A program made the translations under genes and the position numbers. 64,000 nt of DNA from Paenibacillus sp. MAEPY2 (lineage in GTDB: Bacteria > Bacillota > Bacilli > Paenibacillales > Paenibacillaceae). This document shows positions 7,446 to 17,199 of this stretch, piece after piece. How positions within the stretch are numbered: the stretch's first letter is position 1; each line of letters begins with the position of its first letter. The notes under the pieces are model-generated. The model had not been told where the DNA came from, did not search any database, and saw only the letters and a list, made by a program, of their open reading frames with translations. The DNA is taken from positions 248,001 through 312,000 of the forward strand of contig NZ_AWUK01000004.1 in the NCBI RefSeq assembly GCF_000499205.1, in the 5' to 3' direction.

Positions 7446-9095
7446 TTATTCCCAGAAGAAACGTCCCGCAAATACACTCTCTGTTAGCAGCTTGTAAGTC
7501 TCATCAGACAATTCATTCTTCATTTTTGCCATCACGACTTCTTTGCCTCCATTGTACTGTGTGGACATTCCAATCTCTGTAGTAGTATTGCTTGCGTCCA
7601 GACGCATGATTGGTGTTTTGGCATCTTTGGTCCAAGGTGTCCATGTCGCTAGTTCCGAAGATCCGCCATTGCCTGGGTTACCAGTGTACAGAAACTGTTT
7701 CAGATATGCTGTCATCGCGGCAGACAACGCCTCACGGCCTGGTTTATTGGTTTCGCTAAAATAGCCTTCAGGGAAAGAGGCGGCTACCCCGTCTGCGTGT
7801 CCTGTGTAGAAATCCATGTCCGCTCCATGTGATGCCCCCAGCAGAGTTTGTAGTCTTTCCGAGATAACTCTTGGCTGTGTACCCCAAGCAAAACGATAGG
7901 CATATACTGGCGGCAGCCCTGCTTTACTTGTCAAGCGTTCAGCCACCCGCTCTGCATTAAAACCAGCATAAACCTCACTACCGTATTTCAGGGCTGCAGC
8001 ATACTGCTCTGCCTTGGTCTCAGCGGTGAACAGCGTTTCATCGTTAATCGAGGGTGTAAAGTTCTCATCACCTAAAGCAAAGCTGGAGAACTCCGTTTCC
8101 AGACTGCCGAGCAATACAGGCACTTGTACATAGTTACCGCTGTCAATAGCCTCGAAACCTTCTTTTGGAATGACCGACCCATCACGAAACAGATGCGGGA
8201 ATGACTCCATCCGGATTGCCGTTGAACCAAATGCAGTGACAAGTTTGTCCGCAGGCAATTCACGCAGATAACTCTCCAGCAGTGACTTAGACTGAATGCC
8301 GATCCATGTTTTCGCTTCTTGCACAGAAGTCGCTATCCCTTCTCCCACGAGTAATTTAACGAGGGCATCCTCGGATTTCTGCTTTCCTTCTTCCGGTGCA
8401 GCAGTGGTCAGGCCGCCGCTGAAAGCAGCTGCCTTCTGAAACAGCCCTTTACTAAGCGGTGAGATCATCGCTGCCAGGACGTCACGTGCTCCCGCAGACT
8501 GTCCGGCCAACGTAACATTGGCAGTATCTCCACCGAAACCTTCTATATTATCCTGAACCCACTGTAAGGCACGTAATGCATCCAGCAAACCATAATTGCC
8601 CGAATCATCTAGGGCATTTCCAGTTTTCAATGCAGCATGTTGAAAGAATCCAAGGGCTCCCAATCGATAGTTTACCGAAACAATAATGCTGTTCGTATTA
8701 CGCGCAAGCTGTTCCCCCTGAAAATCTTTGCCTGATCCCGTCATATTTCCGCCGCCATGCAGAAATACCATAACCGGAAGCTTCGAGCTGATTGTATCCG
8801 GACGCCAGATGTTCAGATATAGCGAGTCCTCACTGCCTGTAGTATCTATACCGGATAATTGCAAACTGCTTGCAGCGAATTCCTTGGCTGATCTTGTTTC
8901 CATCCATGCCTCCGGTTCACGCGGAGCTTTCCAGCGCAATTCACCTACCGGAGGAACGGCATAAGGAACACCAAGCCAACCCAGCGTATCGAATTGCTCG
9001 TAGGTTCTGCCGTCAATTGGCCCATATGTTGTCTGTTGCAGCGTTTGAGGTTGAAATGTTCGAACCTGTCTATGTTTCATCCGATCCTGCTTCAA
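7446..9095 (-). CDS. Type-B carboxylesterase (PnbA-like)
   Basis: A 549-residue carboxylesterase of the cholinesterase/para-nitrobenzyl-esterase family. Seen in order: GVPYAVPPVGELRWKAP, SEDSLYLNIWRP, the oxyanion segment VMVFLHGGG, the nucleophile elbow LAGQSAGA (Ser near residue 199), a later Glu-containing segment and the histidine region SHGADMDFYTG. It hydrolyses carboxylic esters; the natural substrate is unknown. No signal peptide is seen, so it is probably cytoplasmic. The TTG start at 9095 is chosen because AAGGGGGTG lies about 9 bases ahead of it; the internal ATG at 9080 has no comparable site. It is transcribed convergently to the propeller gene and divergently from the alkaline phosphatase. 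Confidence 0.88.
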   Translation of the reverse strand: MKQDRMKHRQVRTFQPQTLQQTTYGPIDGRTYEQFDTLGWLGVPYAVPPVGELRWKAPREPEAWMETRSAKEFAASSLQLSGIDTTGSEDSLYLNIWRPDTISSKLPVMVFLHGGGNMTGSGKDFQGEQLARNTNSIIVSVNYRLGALGFFQHAALKTGNALDDSGNYGLLDALRALQWVQDNIEGFGGDTANVTLAGQSAGARDVLAAMISPLSKGLFQKAAAFSGGLTTAAPEEGKQKSEDALVKLLVGEGIATSVQEAKTWIGIQSKSLLESYLRELPADKLVTAFGSTAIRMESFPHLFRDGSVIPKEGFEAIDSGNYVQVPVLLGSLETEFSSFALGDENFTPSINDETLFTAETKAEQYAAALKYGSEVYAGFNAERVAERLTSKAGLPPVYAYRFAWGTQPRVISERLQTLLGASHGADMDFYTGHADGVAASFPEGYFSETNKPGREALSAAMTAYLKQFLYTGNPGNGGSSELATWTPWTKDAKTPIMRLDASNTTTEIGMSTQYNGGKEVVMAKMKNELSDETYKLLTESVFAGRFFWE

Positions 9096-9244
9096 GTATC
9101 TTCACCCCCTTAACAATAGGATAAGCTCTGACCACCTCTAGAACCTATTCTGACCAATGGAATAATGAACTACCTGTGCCGCCTGATTTCCCCTAACATA
9201 CAAGAGGATGCTGCAATCTGTCCAGTTCTTCTCTAATCGTAAAA

Positions 9245-9272
9245 TTTACATTTAGTTAATGCAATACATACG
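9245..9272 (+). promoter_or_regulatory. Candidate PhoP box upstream of alkaline phosphatase
   Basis: TTTACA (9245), TTAATG (9256) and CATACG (9267) recur at 11-base intervals about 70-100 bases upstream of the phosphatase start. The spacing matches Bacillus PhoP half-sites, and the target gene is a classical Pho-regulon member. The second and third elements are imperfect. Confidence 0.5.
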
Positions 9273-9343
9273 CTCGTTTAGCATTCATTGTATACACTGG
9301 TCTTGGATACCAAACTATACATATTATTTAGGAGGATGTGTTC

Positions 9344-10990
9344 ATGTTAAACCGATTCAATACCCGTGCAGCCAAAATGATGCTCGCGGTAACGACGATT
9401 GTTACGGCTACGCTGGGAGGCAGTAGTGCAGCTTGGGCTGTGGAAGACACCACCTCATCTGCTTCACCGATCAAAAATGTTATCATCCTGATCCCGGACG
9501 GTATGGCGAACGACGCAACAGCTTTGGCTCGCTGGTATAAGGGATCCTCTCTGACATTGGACTCCATGGCCAGTGGCATGGTTCGTACACACTCTGCGGA
9601 TGCGCCGATTGCGGACTCGGCCCCTGCGGGAACAGCCTTTGCTACAGGTCACAAATCACATACAGGATATGTCGGTGTACTGCCGGATAAAGCGACAATG
9701 CCTGGACAAAAGGCCATCGCTCCGGGAGATGCCAAGAAACCGGTCGCTTCTATCCTGGAAGCATCGAGACTGGCAGGCAAAGCAACGGGCATTATTGCGA
9801 CATCCGAAATTATGCACGCCACACCAGCTGACTTCTCGGCTCACTATCCGGATCGCAAAAACTATGATGCACTGAGCAAACAACAGGTTTATAACGGTAT
9901 GGATGTTGTGCTTGGCGGAGGAAGCAGTTATTTGGAGCCTGCGGGACGCAAGGATAGCGAGAATCTCGTCTCATCTATCAAAGCACTGGGCTATGATTAC
10001 GTAACGACTCCGGCAGCGATGAAAGCTTCCACATCAGGCAAGCTGTGGGGTATGTTTGCACCGGCAGGCATGGCCTATAACATGGATCGTGATCCAGCGA
10101 AGCAACCAAGCCTCGCCGAGATGACTTCTAAAGCCATTGAAGTTCTCTCCAAAGACGAAGACGGCTTCTTCCTGATGGTCGAAGGCAGCAAAGTGGACTG
10201 GGCAGCGCATGCCAACGATCCAGTCGGCATTATCAGTGATGTGCTGGCATTTGACGATGCTGTTAAAGTAGCCATGGATTTTGCCAAAAAAGATAAAGAA
10301 ACCGTCGTTGTCGCTGTTACGGACCACCAAAACGGTGGATTGACTATTGGTAACGCCTCAACTACAGGCACTTATGATAAAGAGCAGCTGTCTACCTTTA
10401 TCGGACCTCTGAAAAAGGCCAAGCTAACAGGCGAAGGTTTGGAATCCAAGCTGAATGCCAAACGTACCAACATCAAAGCGGTGATGAAGCAATACTATGG
10501 CATTACCGACCTGACTTCCGAGGAAATCGCTGCCATTAAAGCGGCCAGCCCGGGCAGCCTCAATTATACGGTTGGACCGATGATCAGCAAACGTTCCGGA
10601 ATTGGTTGGACCACTGGCGGTCACACAGGCGGAGATGTTGTCCTGTATACGTACGCTCCAAATAATGATCGACCTTTCGGTGTCATCGACAATACGGACG
10701 TAGCCAAATACATGGCACGTGTGATGAACCTTGATCTCGATAGCGTGAGCAAACAATTGTTTGTACCCGCGAAAAAGGCTTTCACTGCCAAAGGGGCAAC
10801 GTACAAGCTGGATTTGACGGATGCCAAAAATCCGAAAATCCTCGTAACCAAGGGAAGCACCAAGCTTGAACTGCAAATCTACAAAAATGTTGCGCTCGTT
10901 AATGGCAAAAAGACTACCCTGGATGGCGTAATTGTCTACAATGGCGTAGAAGCCTTTGTTCCACAGGATGCGATTGACCTGATTAAATAA
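9344..10990 (+). CDS. Alkaline phosphatase, secreted, with C-terminal stalk-like domain
   Basis: A 548-residue alkaline phosphatase with a signal peptide ending near residue 30 (GGSSAAWAVED). Active-site elements are VIILIPDGMANDA, the phosphoserine segment DSAPAGTAFATGH, MVEGSKVDWAAHANDP, AVTDHQNGGLTIG and GGHTGGDV, which supply the metal ligands. It releases phosphate from monoesters outside the cell. After the catalytic domain, residues ~470-548 form a stalk-like module (KLELQIYKNVALVNGKKTTL, VEAFVPQDAIDLI) similar to the one in the neighbouring propeller protein. ATG 9344 is preferred over GTG 9338 because GGAGG at 9331-9335 is spaced 8 bases from it. A PhoP-like array lies upstream and a strong terminator downstream. 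Confidence 0.92.
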   Translation: MLNRFNTRAAKMMLAVTTIVTATLGGSSAAWAVEDTTSSASPIKNVIILIPDGMANDATALARWYKGSSLTLDSMASGMVRTHSADAPIADSAPAGTAFATGHKSHTGYVGVLPDKATMPGQKAIAPGDAKKPVASILEASRLAGKATGIIATSEIMHATPADFSAHYPDRKNYDALSKQQVYNGMDVVLGGGSSYLEPAGRKDSENLVSSIKALGYDYVTTPAAMKASTSGKLWGMFAPAGMAYNMDRDPAKQPSLAEMTSKAIEVLSKDEDGFFLMVEGSKVDWAAHANDPVGIISDVLAFDDAVKVAMDFAKKDKETVVVAVTDHQNGGLTIGNASTTGTYDKEQLSTFIGPLKKAKLTGEGLESKLNAKRTNIKAVMKQYYGITDLTSEEIAAIKAASPGSLNYTVGPMISKRSGIGWTTGGHTGGDVVLYTYAPNNDRPFGVIDNTDVAKYMARVMNLDLDSVSKQLFVPAKKAFTAKGATYKLDLTDAKNPKILVTKGSTKLELQIYKNVALVNGKKTTLDGVIVYNGVEAFVPQDAIDLIK

Positions 10991-11025
10991 AAAAAGAGCC
11001 CGTTCATTGAACGGTACGCTCCGTA

Positions 11026-11060
11026 AAACTGCCCGAGAATATTCTCGGGCAGTTTTTTTC
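11026..11060 (+). terminator. Intrinsic terminator after alkaline phosphatase
   Basis: AAACTGCCCGAGAAT is followed directly by its exact reverse complement (11041-11055) and a T-run. The fold is a long GC-rich hairpin ending in seven T residues. Confidence 0.9.
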
Positions 11061-11239
11061 GAATTCACTTTTACATGCAACTTCTCTCGGGAAGTTCTGA
11101 TTCTGGCCGCTCGTAATCCTCATTGCGTGGAAGAACTCAACTGCTTAAACCTTTCGTTGCCATTATAGGCCCATACACAAGCTTATCGTATAATAAACAT
11201 AACGTTAATGAATATGACGCCAAAAGGAGAGATTCACCT

Positions 11240-11605
11240 ATGTTGATCAGATTAAACTGGATTACACTTCGGGTACGCGATCTGGAAGTATCGCTCCGTT
11301 TCTACCACGGCATGCTCGGACTTCCGATCCAGCGCAGATTCGAAAGCCGGGGACGGCAGATTGCCATGCTAGGTCCGGAAAATGAAACGAAGCTGGAACT
11401 AATCGAAGGCAGTGATACCCTCCTCAAGCAAGATGCTGGTGTGTCGATCGGCTATGAGGTAAGGTCACTGGACGAAGCCATGGAGCAGCTCGCCGCATTA
11501 GGCATCCCGATTGCACGTGGCCCCGTCCAGCCCAATCCGCATCTGCGGTTTATTTACATTACCGACCCGGATGGCTTCGAAGTGCAACTGGCCGAACATA
11601 TCTGA
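11240..11605 (+). CDS. VOC/glyoxalase-fold protein
   Basis: A 121-residue single-domain protein of the vicinal-oxygen-chelate superfamily. The pattern LNWITLRVRDLEVSLRFYHG at the N-terminus, GYEVRSLDEAMEQLAALGIP in the middle and FIYITDPDGFEVQLAEH at the end is typical of lactoylglutathione-lyase-like members; the terminal Glu of FEVQL is the usual metal ligand. The true substrate cannot be assigned. AAAGGAGA about 10 bases ahead supports ATG 11240; the upstream in-frame extension to 11123 has no ribosome site and encodes unconvincing sequence. Confidence 0.85.
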   Translation: MLIRLNWITLRVRDLEVSLRFYHGMLGLPIQRRFESRGRQIAMLGPENETKLELIEGSDTLLKQDAGVSIGYEVRSLDEAMEQLAALGIPIARGPVQPNPHLRFIYITDPDGFEVQLAEHI

Positions 11606-11735
11606 TCAGGCACCTTTATGTATGGAGGCGAGTCTAAATAAGTGTACGCTTCACGATGACTGACCTGTTGTGTGGGGAGCCAACTCTGCACGCACACCCC
11701 GTATAAGACAGCGTCAGTGCGCTGATTTTGCATGT

Positions 11736-12959
11736 TTATAGCTTCATCCGACGCATCAGCGGCACACCCACACGGTTCAAAAGCCGATCAAGCAGCAGCC
11801 AGCACAAGCGTCTGCCCAATGGCAGATGGCGCTCATACACGGCGGAATATTCGAAATCCGACACAGCGCCACGGTTGCGCTTGAACTGCGCAGCACCAGC
11901 ACTCTCATGCAGCAGATGGCCGTTCTCACGAGCCTGTCCAATCAGGCAAGCTGACAACATGCGGTATACACCGATGGACTGGGGCAACGCCGTATCGTAA
12001 CCGAACAGCGGCGTTGTCATCACCCCATTTCGGCAGAAGTATCCCATAACCGCATCGATACGCCCTTCCTTCCGCAGACCATACAGGGTCAGCGCTCCAG
12101 AAGCTTTTGCTGCAGCAATGAAATGCTCACTGAATTGCGGATTATCATAAGAATATTTTTCAAGGTATAGCAGCTTGTACAGTTCCGCGATTCGCGGAAT
12201 ATCTTCCTCCGTCAGATTCGCTTCGGAAACGAATTCATATCCGTGCTTGGCGAGCAATTCGTAATCCCGTTTCAGCAGCCAGCGCGACTTCGCATTGCCG
12301 AAATTCGGATCATTTGCCCGGTACAAATAAATTTGCCGGCTTGGAATCAGTTGACAGCCTGCTTGCTTCAGTTTGTCCGTCAGATCCGGGTGAAGCCCTG
12401 GGCACAAGGAGCGAAATACGACGGCATGCTCAGGATATCGCTCCCTTACCGCTGTGAGCAGACAAACTGCCTGTTCACCGGACATGGCCGGATACAGGTT
12501 CGTTGATAACAGCCAATTGTTTATATGTACAACCTTATTTATCTGTGATCGCTGCATTCCCCACCCCACCACAGTGAGCAGCGCTGATAAACCTTTTTCC
12601 AGCAACGGTTTCCGAAGCAGCGTCAACTCCTGCTTGGCATACCGCACATAATGCGTATAAGGAGAACAAACGTAAGCATTATCGTACTCTGTCTCATTTA
12701 CTGTTATCGGAAGAACAAGATCGTCGATCCGGGCAATGAGCAGGGTTGTGCTTACATTGATAATGAAGTCCCGCGGCCCTTGCAATATCATGGGTTCCAA
12801 ATATGCTTTTGCATATCTGCCGTCCTCCGTGTTGGGCCAGTCCATATCATCAAGCGAGTTCCGATCATAGAAACGAATGCGTCTATCGCGATTTTCATTC
12901 TTCGCTGAATCTGTATGGTCGCCGCTATCCGTCCTTTTTTCCATTACTGCATTCTTCAC
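11736..12959 (-). CDS. GNAT/FemAB-like acyltransferase-fold protein
   Basis: About 407 residues with an acyl-CoA N-acyltransferase look: a C-terminal half containing GYEFVSEANLTEEDIPRIAE, ALTLYGLRKEGRIDAVMGYF and LHESAGAAQFKRNRGAVSDF, and an N-terminal half unlike anything I recognise with certainty. It probably transfers an acyl or aminoacyl group to an unknown acceptor. GTG 12959 is chosen because GGGGGAG lies 6 bases upstream; the longer in-frame reading to 13082 would run 53 bases into the chemotaxis gene and has no ribosome site. It follows that gene on the same strand and could be cotranscribed. The functional call is tentative. Confidence 0.65.
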   Translation of the reverse strand: MKNAVMEKRTDSGDHTDSAKNENRDRRIRFYDRNSLDDMDWPNTEDGRYAKAYLEPMILQGPRDFIINVSTTLLIARIDDLVLPITVNETEYDNAYVCSPYTHYVRYAKQELTLLRKPLLEKGLSALLTVVGWGMQRSQINKVVHINNWLLSTNLYPAMSGEQAVCLLTAVRERYPEHAVVFRSLCPGLHPDLTDKLKQAGCQLIPSRQIYLYRANDPNFGNAKSRWLLKRDYELLAKHGYEFVSEANLTEEDIPRIAELYKLLYLEKYSYDNPQFSEHFIAAAKASGALTLYGLRKEGRIDAVMGYFCRNGVMTTPLFGYDTALPQSIGVYRMLSACLIGQARENGHLLHESAGAAQFKRNRGAVSDFEYSAVYERHLPLGRRLCWLLLDRLLNRVGVPLMRRMKL

Positions 12960-13029
12960 GTTCTGCTCCCCCAATAACCCAAACTTCCTGTCAGTAATCG
13001 TTTTTACATATTCTTCTTTCTCCCATATT

Positions 13030-14511
13030 TTATAAGGTATCGGTTGTAGAACGTACTTCGTTTCCGCTCGACACCAACTCATTCAGATCCACAATCAATT
13101 GCTCCAGTTCTCCGAAGCTGTCCACCATCTTCTGAGTCAGATTGCGCTGTTCTTCCATACTGGCGAGAATCTCTTCTGTAGCGGCACTCGATTGCTGGGT
13201 CACACTTGAAATCTCCGAAACCTCATTAACCAATTTTGTAGAGGATTCCCTCATGGTAACTGAACTGCTCTCGATATCTGCTGCCTGATTCAATACTTGC
13301 TGCGAATTACTGTTGATCGTATGGAAGACCTCTTCTGCCGTTTGCACACTATCTTTCCCTGCTTGCAAAGCGAGGCGAATACGTTCGAATCGATCCGTCA
13401 GCGCCTGTGTCTGTCCTTTCAAACGGAACAAAATAGTTGCGATATCATTAGCCGATTGACCCGAGTGTTCTGCCAGCTTACGAACTTCCTCAGACACCAC
13501 CGCGAATCCACGTCCATGTTCACCTGCACGCGCTGCTTCAATTGCTGCATTAAGCGCAAGCAGATTTGTCTGGTTTGCAATATCCGAGATGCTGTTCAGC
13601 ATCAGCGACATGGACTCACTTTCCTCGTTAAACTTTTTCATGTCATCAGCCGTGGTATCAATCGTTTCATACAGTTCCTGCATCTGAACATTCAGATGAT
13701 CCATCTGTGTGCTGCCGGTTTCCGTGCTCGCTGCCATGCTGGCCGACAGTTCTTTCATCTGCTGCGAATAGCTAGCAACATCACGGATATGTTGATCCGA
13801 CATGGACAAGGACTCTGAGATTTCTGCCACACTGGTAGCCTGGAATTCAACACCTTTGGCCACTTCGCTGAATCCAAGCGTCACTTCATGGGTAATGGAG
13901 CCGGTTTCCGTTACTTTTCGTTTCAATTGATCCGTGAACCGAGATAGTGCTTCTACGGATTCTTTGACTTTTTCAAGCATCGTTTCCACTCTCATTTTGG
14001 AATGCTCCACCTCTTGCCAGCGCGTTTCGCTATCCCGGAAGAGTCTTTGATTCAACTGGGAAACCAGCATCAGAATGACTCCGGTAAGCGCAAACAATCC
14101 AACGTCAACGATATGGCCAATAAACTCTTCGGAGCTCTGTGTCTCGACCAGAACGACCTGTATAATATTAATGATGAGAAGTACGATAAATCCGGTAGTG
14201 AACAGTTTTTTGTCAGGGTAGAGCAACAACACCGAAGTGATGACCAGACTTAAAGTGATATTAACACTCCCCCAGCCTGCATAGACTCCACATGTGGTAA
14301 TCAGGATCGTGCACAGCCATGGGATTAAATGAATATGCTTCTTTTTGGCATTGGCGTATGTCACCCAAGCGGTAAACAATACAGCTACACCATTGGAGAC
14401 AAGCAACTTTGGTGCCAAAAAGGACATACCAAAACCTATAGCTACAATAACCCACAGGATGATACAGATCAGCTTGTTCCTTTTCCAGATAATTTCGTCG
14501 TAACGATTCAT
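13030..14511 (-). CDS. Methyl-accepting chemotaxis protein with multi-span membrane N-terminus
   Basis: 493 residues. The first ~165 residues hold about five or six membrane segments ([62 protein letters not shown]) with no large extracellular sensor and no clear HAMP domain. The rest is the long helical signalling domain; the conserved tip is [18 protein letters not shown] then [15 protein letters not shown], the CheA/CheW contact site. It probably senses an intramembrane or intracellular signal. A SigD-like promoter 160 bases upstream suggests coexpression with flagellar and chemotaxis genes. Confidence 0.92.
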   Translation of the reverse strand: MNRYDEIIWKRNKLICIILWVIVAIGFGMSFLAPKLLVSNGVAVLFTAWVTYANAKKKHIHLIPWLCTILITTCGVYAGWGSVNITLSLVITSVLLLYPDKKLFTTGFIVLLIINIIQVVLVETQSSEEFIGHIVDVGLFALTGVILMLVSQLNQRLFRDSETRWQEVEHSKMRVETMLEKVKESVEALSRFTDQLKRKVTETGSITHEVTLGFSEVAKGVEFQATSVAEISESLSMSDQHIRDVASYSQQMKELSASMAASTETGSTQMDHLNVQMQELYETIDTTADDMKKFNEESESMSLMLNSISDIANQTNLLALNAAIEAARAGEHGRGFAVVSEEVRKLAEHSGQSANDIATILFRLKGQTQALTDRFERIRLALQAGKDSVQTAEEVFHTINSNSQQVLNQAADIESSSVTMRESSTKLVNEVSEISSVTQQSSAATEEILASMEEQRNLTQKMVDSFGELEQLIVDLNELVSSGNEVRSTTDTL

Positions 14512-14672
14512 GAAATTCCCGCCCTTTTTATGAAAAATATGTAGTTGCGAGGCAGCTCTGCACTATACTCTATCGGTCTATGGTCCCTGCTTTATAGTTA
14601 AACTGCAAATTCCTAGGGCCTTAATCTAGTACATTAGGTCTTCATAAAGATGAAAGAAACCTCGCTTAAAGT

Positions 14673-14700
14673 ATATCGGAATTTCATTATCATTTTTTTA
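14673..14700 (-). promoter_or_regulatory. Candidate SigD (FliA-type) promoter for the chemotaxis gene
   Basis: On the minus strand TAAA (14700-14697) is followed after 16 bases by TCCGATAT (14680-14673), close to the SigD pattern TAAA-N15-GCCGATAT. It lies about 160 bases upstream of the chemotaxis gene start, leaving a fairly long leader. Confidence 0.6.
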
Positions 14701-14760
14701 TATATGAAGAGATATAATATGTGCTGATATTTTAGATATCAGGGTTGAGTTATTTGCATC

Positions 14761-14796
14761 ATAAAAAGCCCCTATCAGTGATATGGGCTTTTTATG
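14761..14796 (-). terminator. Terminator after pectate lyase
   Basis: ATAAAAAGCCC at 14761-14771 pairs with GGGCTTTTTAT at 14786-14796, with an inner TATCA/TGATA pairing. It ends in T-runs on both strands and lies 10 bases past the pectate lyase stop. Confidence 0.85.
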
Positions 14797-14806
14797 ATAA
14801 TCCAGC

Positions 14807-15857
14807 TTATTTGCCGAATACAAGCGTGGTGTTAGACGAACCTGCATACTTGGTGACAAACTCGCGTGCATAACTGGCTGTCTTAACTTCATAGCTGTAG
14901 TTGGTGCTTGGTCTCCAGCTCGTTTGAGGAGAGGATGGACTGCTTAACGCAGGTGTACTTCCTGTATCCGTAAATTCACCGTTCCCTTTATCATCCAGAA
15001 TGCCGCCTTTTTCAGCGCCTGCACCAAAGTAATTGTTTTCAGAATAAATGCGTGCTTTTTCACCTATCGTAATGGCCTGGTTAAAGTTGTTGGCGTAATT
15101 GTTTTTGATATGGAAATAACCGTATCTCATGAGACCAGGACCACGTACATACAGGTTTTCAAAATAGTTATTTGCCATGGTTACATGAGGTACACCATTA
15201 TAGCTGCTGTTGCCATCATTCGGATACCCGAGAATAATTCCGTATTTGTGGTTTGCAAATTTGGAATTACTAATCGTAATATAATCTGCGCGATCCCCAA
15301 TATACAGAAGCTTGTCCAGATCACTGCCGCTGGAGCTGTAACTGTGGCCGGAGAACGTCACATGATCGATCCAGTAGTTGGAGCCTGATGTAATATACAT
15401 CTGGATATCATCGTTGGCGTTAATATTGGAAGCGTGTTCAAAAGTCAGATTTTGAAAAATGACATTGCTTGAGCTGGATGTGGATCTGAAATGAATGTTC
15501 GTTAACGTGTGTTTATCAAAGGAGCCTACCAACGTTTTGTTCGATCCAAATTCGACTTTTTGCAATATAGAGGAAGAAATATTTTGTTCAATGACCAGTA
15601 TTTTTGCCGCAGTGCCAGCCAAATGTGTTCTCAGATCGTTCAAGTTGCTGATGTAAATGACCTGACCATTTTTGCCACCGGTCGTGGCTGATTTGGACAC
15701 CACTTTCATTTTTGGCGTTACTGGCAAAACCCGTTAAACCATTCGTACCTGTGTTGGGATAACTGGCCGCACCATATGTAGCGGGCACCGTAGAGACTGT
15801 GGAGACTGTCAACAATAACAGCGTTACAGCGAGTAAAAGAATCGAGAATTTCTTCAA
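14807..15857 (-). pseudogene. Secreted pectate lyase (PL1), frameshifted near 15711
   Basis: The frame from ATG 15857 encodes a signal peptide (LLLAVTLLLLTVSTVSTV) and the mature start [15 protein letters not shown], then leaves the family pattern. The remaining ~300 residues continue in another frame from ~15727 and hold the right-handed parallel beta-helix of a pectate lyase: [36 protein letters not shown] (the conserved WIDH), [10 protein letters not shown] and [15 protein letters not shown] (catalytic Arg region). Deleting one base in the A5 run (T5 at 15709-15713 on plus) restores about 349 residues. It would cleave pectin outside the cell. A sequencing indel is as likely as true inactivation. 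Confidence 0.82.
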
Positions 15858-16007
15858 ATTTTCACCATCCTTTATAAATTTATCCTGAAAAACAAGTAGA
15901 TTATATCGTGTAACATCGGATGTGACAATACAAAAATTGCATTTTAGTCTTAATTTTTATTTTTTTGCAACATCAGGCCCCGTATGAGAAAAATGAAAAG
16001 ACGACAC

Positions 16008-16034
16008 AAAGTCATCTGCATAAACCATGACTTT
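16008..16034 (-). repeat. Hairpin downstream of the anti-sigma gene
   Basis: AAAGTCAT (16008-16015) pairs with ATGACTTT (16027-16034). It lies about 23 bases past the anti-sigma stop but lacks an adjacent T-run, so it is only a possible weak terminator. The rest of 15858-16056 is AT-rich and holds the pectate lyase promoter region; no further gene was seen. Confidence 0.35.
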
Positions 16035-16056
16035 ATATCGCCCTTCCTTTTGAATG

Positions 16057-17199
16057 CTATTTAATTTTCAGCTCCAGCTTATGTTTCTCGGCTTCCTGTA
16101 AATCATCGTATACTTTGCCCGGTTCACCGCGAAGTTTTAATACCAGTGATTGTGGGTCATCCAGCAGATTACTGCTGAAGGAATAGATCAAACCGTCTTC
16201 CGTTCCGCTACCTGACACTGAGGATAGTTTTGTTTGCTTCCCATCCTTGGTTGTAGACACAATCTCGGTAGGGTTGACCACATCACTGATGGAGACTTTG
16301 GTTTTATAATCAATCTTTTGATTAGGTTCATAGATAAATTTTGCTCGTATTACCAATGGTGATATCTCTACTTCAGATAACATCACCTCATACCCCCCAA
16401 TCGTAAATAACTGATTAGGTTTAATCTTCTCCGTCTTAGCCAGCGAAAATTTAGGGTCCAGATCGAAGCTCACTTCCATCGGTTTCGAAAATTGGTATTT
16501 GGTATCTTTTTTAACCTTATTCGTGTCAGCCAACAGATCAGGAACTACAGATGAAATGCGAAAATCGAACTTCACTTGTTCAGGAAGCGGTGTATTCCCA
16601 TCCATTTCAACGGTGCTACTTCCGTAAAGTGTATACTTACCATTTGGGGTGTACAGGCTGCTTATACCGCCATTGCCAAGCGATTGGTTCGTCATGCCAT
16701 TGAGCATATTCGTTTTGGGAACTGAATATATCTCCTGGGAAGCTTCCGTCTGGGCTGTGTACAATACGATCATCTTGTTTTCATCCGCCATCACTGCATT
16801 GACGGTTAACTGATATATTCCTGATTTCACAGAACGATTCACGAGCTGCACATAACCATTGTTAATTGCGGATGAAATCGTATTGCCGTCTACATTTTTT
16901 CCAGCCAACTCTCGAAAAGGTTCAAGAACTCCCCAATTCTGTGCAGGCGGGCTGTACATTGCCTGTTGTGGTGTAGAACTACCAAGCGGACCAAGCAGGA
17001 ACCACCCTGCAGCCAAAGCCGTTACCAACACTGCCGTAATCCACTTTAATTGTACATGACTTGTCATTCGCCGGGTTCTGGCCTGTGCCAGACCTCGCTG
17101 AATCGCAAATGCCGTGTCCGCCGGATTCAGCTGTTGTCTCTCCAACTTAGTCTGGGAAGCATCTGCCAAAAGTGCCTGTTCCTCCGGGCTAGTTCTCAT
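16057..17199 (-). CDS. Membrane anti-sigma factor with DUF4179-type domain
   Basis: 380 residues: a cytoplasmic N-terminus of about 50 residues, one membrane span (WITAVLVTALAAGWFLLG), and a large extracytoplasmic part starting like DUF4179 (NNGYVQLVNRSVKSGIYQLTVNAVMADENKMIVLYT) and ending with an Ig-like region. This is the layout of anti-sigma factors paired with ECF sigma factors in Bacillus relatives. Its ATG overlaps the end of the sigma gene by 11 bases, implying translational coupling. It probably holds the sigma factor inactive at the membrane until an envelope signal arrives; the signal is unknown. Confidence 0.8.
   Translation of the reverse strand: MRTSPEEQALLADASQTKLERQQLNPADTAFAIQRGLAQARTRRMTSHVQLKWITAVLVTALAAGWFLLGPLGSSTPQQAMYSPPAQNWGVLEPFRELAGKNVDGNTISSAINNGYVQLVNRSVKSGIYQLTVNAVMADENKMIVLYTAQTEASQEIYSVPKTNMLNGMTNQSLGNGGISSLYTPNGKYTLYGSSTVEMDGNTPLPEQVKFDFRISSVVPDLLADTNKVKKDTKYQFSKPMEVSFDLDPKFSLAKTEKIKPNQLFTIGGYEVMLSEVEISPLVIRAKFIYEPNQKIDYKTKVSISDVVNPTEIVSTTKDGKQTKLSSVSGSGTEDGLIYSFSSNLLDDPQSLVLKLRGEPGKVYDDLQEAEKHKLELKIK

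Noticed and set aside
10424-11080. A 218-codon minus-strand frame
   Set aside because: It is antisense to the alkaline phosphatase C-terminus and runs through the terminator.
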